Positions 57,948 through 64,000 of a stretch of 64,000 bases of DNA are shown one piece after another (the first letter of the stretch is position 1; every line of letters begins with the position of its first letter). The stretch is from positions 24,919,001 through 24,983,000 of the forward strand of contig JAZBRS010000023.1 of assembly GCA_037176725.1 (NCBI GenBank), in the 5' to 3' direction. The notes below the pieces were generated by a model. That model searched no databases. It was not told the DNA's origin and was given only the letters and a program-made list of their open reading frames with translations. This DNA is from Posidonia oceanica. Taxonomy: Eukaryota; Streptophyta; Magnoliopsida; Alismatales; Posidoniaceae. The position numbers were made by a program, and so were the translations under genes.

Positions 57948-59057
57948 ATGGATTCCGGCAACAGTGGCAGCTTCCAGTCCTCCAGTGGTGGCGGCGGTGG
58001 TGGTGGTGGTGGTGTCGATGAAGAGTATGAGTCCTCCAGCAACCTTATATCTCTCCACCACCCACAAGCACCCTTCTTCAACTCCTTCTCCGGTTATCTT
58101 GACGCCTTCCCTAGCCCACCGCCACTGCCCGGTCCCAGTTGCACCGGCATCGGTGGCCTAGTGGGTTGCTCCTCCGCCGCAACTAACGTTAGCACGATGA
58201 TATCGGCGTCATCATCGCAATCCGACCAACTGGCCGCTAGTGCGCCGAGGGGGTCAAGGAAGCGATCGAGAGCATCGAGGCGAGCGCCGACCACCGTTCT
58301 AAACACCGACACGTCCAATTTCCGGCAGATGGTGCAGGAATTCACCGGTATCCCGGAATCACCCTTCTCGATGTTGTCGTCGTTTCCGAGATCCCGGTTC
58401 GACCCGTTCCACGCTGCCGCCTCAGGCATCGGCTCGTCGTCGCAGGAGTCTTCACCAGCATTTCTGTTGAGGCCCTTTTCTCAGAAGATCTTGGCCACCA
58501 CTTCTCTTGGACCCTTTGCTTCCACTGGTACCACCATTAATACTACTACCAGTAGTGCTACTGTTCTTCCCAATTCTACTAGCTTAATGAGTAACTCTCA
58601 CGGTGTAAACTCAAGAATGGTACTGTCAACTGCAACAGCAACTACTATTGCCCCACTTGGATATGCTGCAAATTCCAGTTCGTATGGTGATCTACACGGG
58701 AGTAGCAATCACCACCTTAATTTTCTCCCCATGCAAAACCCAACAGTCAACTTTCAACCCATGTTGCAATCTTCGGCACCACCAGCAGCTCAGAAGTACA
58801 GCTTTCCGGCCATGGCAGGTGGAATGGACTACACTACCAGCCTCATGACATCAGATGCATTGAGGAAATGCGTCGGTGATGGCGGCGCAAGCAGCGGTGG
58901 AGGTGATTTGTCGGGCTTGATCAATGGGTCAGGTGGGAATAGAGAAGACTTCAGCTCTATCAACAGTGTCAACCACAAGCTTGATATTGCAACGTTGCCG
59001 GAGAATGGGTCTTCCCAGGGGAATCTGGATAGCTCTTGGATTTTCTCTTCTAATTGA
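57948..59057 (+). CDS. VQ motif-containing transcriptional regulator (JAV1/VQ22-like), single exon
   Basis: A 369-residue protein without introns, as usual for VQ genes. It starts MDSGNSGSFQ and then has a run of nine glycines. A basic cluster, RGSRKRSRASRRAP (residues 101-114), acts as a likely nuclear signal and leads directly into the VQ motif FRQMVQEFTG (residues 125-134), the WRKY-binding core FxxxVQxxTG with all key residues. The sequence before and after (TTVLNTDTSNF, GIPESPF) matches the subgroup with Arabidopsis VQ22/JAV1, repressors of jasmonate-mediated defence. The long Ser/Thr/Asn-rich C-terminal part is of low complexity and ends LDSSWIFSSN. Subgroup placement is from memory. 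An unbroken ORF with GC-rich codons indicates a live gene. Confidence 0.93.
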   Translation: MDSGNSGSFQSSSGGGGGGGGGVDEEYESSSNLISLHHPQAPFFNSFSGYLDAFPSPPPLPGPSCTGIGGLVGCSSAATNVSTMISASSSQSDQLAASAPRGSRKRSRASRRAPTTVLNTDTSNFRQMVQEFTGIPESPFSMLSSFPRSRFDPFHAAASGIGSSSQESSPAFLLRPFSQKILATTSLGPFASTGTTINTTTSSATVLPNSTSLMSNSHGVNSRMVLSTATATTIAPLGYAANSSSYGDLHGSSNHHLNFLPMQNPTVNFQPMLQSSAPPAAQKYSFPAMAGGMDYTTSLMTSDALRKCVGDGGASSGGGDLSGLINGSGGNREDFSSINSVNHKLDIATLPENGSSQGNLDSSWIFSSN

Positions 59058-60300
59058 TTAAGGTGGTGACCGAAGGAGGAGGAAACAAGGAGAGGGGAGG
59101 TGTATCTGCATTTAGCACCCATGCGTGCCTTTCTTAATTTTCTTGTTTCGTCTTATTAATTTATGAGGTCCTCACATCCAAAATATCGTATATATATATA
59201 TATATATATATGTCTTTGTTCTGAAGACATCGATCATGTTGGCTTATTTCTTCTTTAATTAAAATCTTTCTTATATCATATACATGTATGTGTTCCAGAG
59301 AAGCACTTCTTTCTGTGTATACTCTTAATTACCAAAGGAGACCAATGGCAGCCTAATGGATCATCAGTATGTAGTGCAATTGTCTGTTTCACAGTTTTGA
59401 GGGGATTTTGGAGGTCTCTCCTTCTGTTTCTGTACCAAACTTCACTTTTCAGAGAGAGGGGGGGGGGGGGGGGGGAATAGATTTTATGTGGTTTTGTGTT
59501 TATTGCTTGGAGTGATTTGTGGCAAGATTTGGGGGACAGATAGCCACCAAACAAGATCTAGAATAAAATTGAAGGAAGAAATCTCACTCCCTCATCATTG
59601 AGGAGAGATTTTTTTGCTTTGGTTTGCAACTGCTCCACATGGAATTGTCACTAGGTATACCCATCTTAGCGACCACAAAACTTGAGCGAGTTATAAAGAT
59701 CAAGCATGCAAATTACTTGGTAGCATAAAGAAAGACTAGGTGGGCCACCAACCCTTTTTAAGCATTACTTGGAACTACTTAATTAATAAACTTTTAGTGG
59801 TAGCTCATCTCTCCTGAACCTTAAACTACAAGCAGTTGCGCACATATATATATATATATATCCTCAATTTCATTTTGTTATGAATGATTCTTCAAAAAGT
59901 AGGGCGATAACAATAAGCTGTCTATGGAATTGAGATGTGAATGGAAAAGGCATTCCTATTGTAACTCATGTGTAAGATATGTGTTTGATATTTTGCTTGG
60001 ATGCATGCTAGTAAAATAACTTTATGATGGAAGACTGTCTCTACTTTATGTTAGTACAATAATATATTAGAGATCAGCTTGCTAAATATATATGAACAGA
60101 TCAAACCATAGACAGGTTATTATGGAAGTGAGACTGAAGCTGATATGACCTGGTCAGTTTGAAGAGATTCGGATGCTAGGACGGAGGTGGCTGATTCCTG
60201 CAGCCACCAATCCTTTTGTTGACTACAAACCGACCAAGAGATCGAAGAGAGAGCCTTGTTGACTTGGGAAGGTTAATTCTCATCTAGTAATATTCCATCT
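59058..60300. other. 3' flank and intergenic region with microsatellites
   Basis: Contains the probable 3' untranslated region of the VQ gene, an (AT)n run at 59191-59211, a run of about 18 G at 59458-59475 and a second (AT)n run at 59843-59861. No gene was recognised. Confidence 0.55.
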
Positions 60301-60311
60301 CGTCATCAAAG

Positions 60312-60791
60312 TTGATTTGGTTTTCTTTGAAAGGGTTTTTGTTGACCGCTGTTGTGCATGGACTTGAGAATATTAATGGCTATTTGGATTTGCGTGGCTT
60401 GGTTTTCTTTTGCAAGTGCTTTGTTCTTATGCATAGGATCACGAATATCAATGGGTATTTATGTTGCATGGTGTTGCCAGGATTAGGGTTTTATTATCTG
60501 CCTTTCACCAGTGGAGAAGAAGAAGAGTGGATCAAACCAAGTTTGTTAAAATACCCTAATCTCATGCTACGAAGGCTGGATTCCACGAATATGTATTTTA
60601 TGTTTAAAAAAAAATCCAAGAATATGGTATTGTTAGACTTAGGTCGCTCGAACATAGAAGAAGTCCAAAGTGTGCTTGTTAGGCTGGTGTTGAACCCCCC
60701 AGCTAACTGGTCCCCCCAGTGCCGTTTTTATAATGTCATCAATCTTGAGAGTTATTTCAAAGCCCTAGTTTCGAATAAAAAAAATACATAA
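60312..60791 (+). other. Unrecognised 160-codon open frame, possible pseudogene
   Basis: Open for 480 bp but without an ATG at its head (the first codon is TTG); the first internal ATG comes about 45 bases in. The reading has GYLDLRGLVFFCKCF, then ITNINGYLCCMVLPGLGFYY and a polar tail ESYFKALVSNKKNT, with an internal echo of the words NINGYL. I do not recognise any domain. Composition is like its AT-rich surroundings. It may be chance or a worn gene fragment. Confidence 0.15.
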
Positions 60792-60879
60792 ACTACTAAA
60801 CAATATCAATCTTGAGAGCTACTTCAAAGCCCTAGTTTCAAAAATATATATATATATATACATAAACTACTAAACAATA
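60738..60879. repeat. Tandem duplication of about 67-75 bp
   Basis: ATCAATCTTGAGAG(T/C)TA, AAAGCCCTAGTTTC and CATAAACTACTAAACAATAT occur twice, at 60738-60804 and 60805-60879. The second copy has an expanded (AT)n. Confidence 0.85.
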
Positions 60880-62893
60880 TAATATAAATAATATAGGCTA
60901 TGAGGTCCACATCGTGAACAATTAATCTGCCCAATAATCACCACAGCATGTTATCTTTTTTTTTTTTTGAAAATAGGATCACCACATAATGTCATCATGT
61001 GATAGAGCAAGGTCCCTTCGTACTTGCTTCAAAGAAGATATGATGAGATTCCTATAGGTTAATATGACAACAACATTATTCTAGAACTCATCAGTCACCG
61101 GCCAATTCCAACTCATCCTACAGAGTACCTAAGCTTTGATCAACTTATTTCTCAGAAAACTGACAGAGACATAAAGTTTTCATTGTTCTCGTTTTTGCTA
61201 TTTTTCTAGCAGTCAAAGGGACACCGAGACCGTTTATACGGCTATACATTGGAGGGGAGGTGGTCCCAAAGGATCGCCATTATTCCTTTTTTTTTTTTTT
61301 TTTGAGAACAGGATAGATTTCAATTAAAATAAAAGATTAGTTATGGGCCTTATGGGACCACAACGCAACTAAAGTTAGGTACACAACGAGAATAAAGTTT
61401 TTTTTTTTTTTGGTTGCAAACGGTAGTTAGCTTTTCATTAGTAAAAAGAGATTAAAACATTAACTTGACAAAGTCTGAATCAAAGGCAAAAAAAAAAAAA
61501 AAAATAGAGCAATGTAGACTTATTAAGTTTAATGATCTTAATCAAATAGAATTGACATGATATATAGATTCTGTATAAAATCTTATGAAGTCAATAATTT
61601 ATAAAATTCATGTGTATTTTCAGCTAATGAAATAATCGAACATGAGTTCGATTATAGAACAATTCACTTGATTTTAAGATAAAATATAATTTTTAAGTTT
61701 ATTTTTTAACATTTAAAAGAAATACAATTATATATTACAAAATCACTATTATGTACTTTATATTAAAATAAATAAATCTAAATTTCCTACCAACCAACAA
61801 AAAGAGATATTTCCAGTTATACCACCACATCACAAGAATAATCAAGAATATTCTGAACTTCTAACACGAGACACCCAAACTTTTACCAAACGCACCCTAA
61901 GTTCCCTTCTCCATTTGTATTTTCATATGGCAGGATTTGCATTTGAATATGGGAGAACAGTTCCATCCTCAAGATCCTGCAGCTTCCCTGTAGCCACGAT
62001 CTCTAAAGATCCTGCATCCTCAAGAATAAATTTGTTACATCGTTTGCAAGCACTACTTGAGATTCAGCATAAATCTTTATTTGGACAAGTTGTCTATGCA
62101 ACTCATATCAATATTGTATTACTAAACCTAGCTTTTTACAAAAGGAATGAGGAGGTGTCATGTAGCATAATCCTCTGCGGCATCACCTTTTTTTTTTTTT
62201 TTTTGAAATATTCTCATGCACTAACTTTAAAATTTTAAAAGAATTATTATTACATAAAATATTTATTGCACGCATTAGGACCTAAATCCAGAACCCAGCC
62301 CATGGTAACTCGATAGGGTCGGGTGTTTCATGATTTTCATGGTCTAATATTTATTTCATGTAAAACGAAAACAAAATGAGTACTAAAAGAAATCCTATAA
62401 ACAAACACGATTTTTTCTGGGAGGATTAACGGGATTCATTAATGGGGGACTGGGTCAAGAATTTGGACTTCCGCTTCTTTTTTATCATAATCTTAACATT
62501 TGTCTTCTTAAAAATCACATAATACGTAGTTTTTTTTTTATGAGTTTAGGTATATGTACATAATAGGCTAGTCCTCTCGTCAAGTCGGGTAACTAGACCA
62601 CACGACCCAGATCCAACCCAAATTGATTGGGTCTGGAATTTCTAGACTCATACCCTATCCCACCCAAGAGGGTCAAGTTGGATAGTTTTGAGCACAATAT
62701 GTCGAGCACACCGCACACCTAGTATGCATTAAACATTTATATCAATCAAAATATAATAATAATAATAATAATACTTGTGATACATTTTATTTGTAGAATT
62801 AGAAAATATTAAAAATTCTAATGTGATCATGGTAATTTATATACATAATGTTAATGTACACTAAATTTCTTCTACAAAATATGAATTATATAT
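60880..62893. other. Intergenic region with oligo-T tracts
   Basis: Four T-runs (about 60956, 61287, 61398 and 62190) are each followed by GAGAACAGGAT- or GCAAACGGTAGTTAG-like sequence and then A-rich DNA. They look like minus-strand retroposon tails, but no full SINE or LINE could be defined. An (AAT)n run is near 62757-62774. No gene. Confidence 0.45.
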
Positions 62894-64000
62894 CACTACA
62901 AGAAAAGTGCAGAATTACATGAACGAATATTTTCATGAAATCCTCACAATGTCCTCGCAACGTCCTTGGTAAAGGTTTTTTGCGATGACATAATGAGGAC
63001 AATTTGTCCTTGTTATAACGCTCGTCGCTAAAACGAATTTACAAGGATATTTCCTCGTAATATGCACACGATTGTTTGCGAGGACATAGCAAGGAAATAT
63101 TCTCTCGCTATATGGTCGCTATTTCTATGTTAAGGCTCACAATGTTTTTATTAAAGTTATGAAAATATAATCGTCGTACCAGAGATTACGAAGACTTCAC
63201 CTCGCAATGTCTTTGTTGCAAGAATATAAAAAACAACTAGTTTGGTGAAGACAATGCGATGAAAAGTCCTCGTAATCTCATATATAAGAAGTCATTGTTA
63301 AAATCACATGCATCTTGGTATAATTTCATGAAACCATATACGCCTTTGACATATATTTGAATCCTTTCATGGATTATAAAATCCAATCATTCAATGCATG
63401 TACATATTATAGGTATAACTTGTATATATATGGTATAAATTCCTATACGTGAAATTATACAAATTTATCTTTTTACTCATTTTAACATCATCTTATAGGT
63501 AAACCATGGCCAACAAAAGAGTTAAATTGTAGTAAAGTTCATAATATTTTAATAAAATTATTGATCCAAATTATAATCATAAAGTAAAGATTAAAACTTT
63601 AATAAAAGGAATTAATTAATGTATATGGAGGAAGAGCAAGTTAGTTACTCCAACTCTTTGGGTTGACTTTTAACTCATCATAATTAGGATTTAACAAAGC
63701 ATCATGTATTTGATCATATAAATAAAAACCCCATTAAATATCCTTATTGATCAACATGTTGTCGGTTTAGCTTACCTAGTAAATGAGAGATCACATATTT
63801 GTTGGCTCTTTTGTCGGTTAAAAAAAAATCATATTTTATAACAAACTAAAACAATCTGTGCGGTTCTCATCGTTTCCTTGACTGAGAAAACTTTCCTTGT
63901 TGACTAGTAAATCATTTGAACTTCTAGAGAAGCTTCTTTGACAAATATTACTTGACATTTCAAGCTCAGTCAATAGATATGAGGATATTATTATTGTCTG
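62894..64000 (+). mobile_element. CACTA transposon, left end (rest beyond the window)
   Basis: CACTACAAGAAAAGTGCAGA begins at 62894 after the triplet TAT, and is an intact CACTA terminus. Decayed GTCCTCGC/GCGAGGAC subterminal repeats fill about 62940-63290. From 63290 to the window end the DNA is AT-rich and non-coding and is presumed to be element body. No right terminus is present. Confidence 0.72.

Noticed and set aside
58094..58429. 111-codon minus-strand frame inside the VQ gene
   Set aside because: A shadow of the VQ-motif coding sequence, with no independent support.
61280..61500. T-runs followed by similar words as possible SINE copies
   Set aside because: No RNA polymerase III boxes or paired target duplications could be recognised, so they are reported only as intergenic content.

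Overview
This is a plant nuclear window, from a flowering plant and probably a monocot. The four intact genes look like ordinary angiosperm genes: two have GC-rich codons in an AT-rich background, introns are short with GT-AG (one GC-AG) borders, and everything between the genes is typical angiosperm transposon debris (Copia, Gypsy, CACTA, hAT, MULE, LINE). The species cannot be fixed from the sequence.

Host genes: (1) a secreted PLAT/LH2-domain stress protein at 5448-6101 (+, two exons); (2) a single-exon gene at 34514-35410 (+) of the plant family often annotated as syringolide-induced protein 14-1-1; (3) the iron-sulfur subunit of mitochondrial succinate dehydrogenase at 40470-39231 (-, four exons), of the SDH2-3 type, with a GC-AG third intron; (4) a single-exon VQ-motif regulator at 57948-59057 (+), close to the JAV1/VQ22 type. 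They are independent genes, kilobases apart, and do not form a cluster.

The rest is nested mobile DNA, and several insertion events can be read to the base from target site duplications. Nest A (about 9.0-30.5 kb): a decayed Copia element carries a 2.16 kb solo LTR in gag (9562-11723, TSD GAAGC). Its integrase is split by a CACTA element (13166-30058, TSD GAA), and the Copia frame resumes exactly after it. The CACTA has no transposase but carries pieces of a host gene in order (first exons near 13.3-14.0 kb, later exons at 26.0-27.3 kb). A Sirevirus-like Copia (15251-25923, minus strand, TSD TATAA) with an envelope-like ORF sits inside the CACTA, and its own gag/protease/integrase part is replaced by Gypsy-type pieces.

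Nest B (48002-54276): a MULE-like foldback element with a 9-bp TSD (TTAAAATTT) that is almost entirely one long inverted repeat. Its right arm is interrupted by a long solo LTR (49493-53491, TSD CCTTA), which is itself interrupted by a second solo LTR (50424-51723, TSD ACGTC/ATGTC).

Other elements: the right end of a CACTA with transposase remnants (1-2292), a LINE ORF1 remnant (about 2.3-4.6 kb, minus), a 5'-truncated LINE reverse transcriptase (about 35.9-38.2 kb, plus), two related decayed hAT elements (41151-44029 and about 45399-47914), and the left end of another CACTA (62894 to the window end). Intergenic stretches without genes are listed with what they hold.
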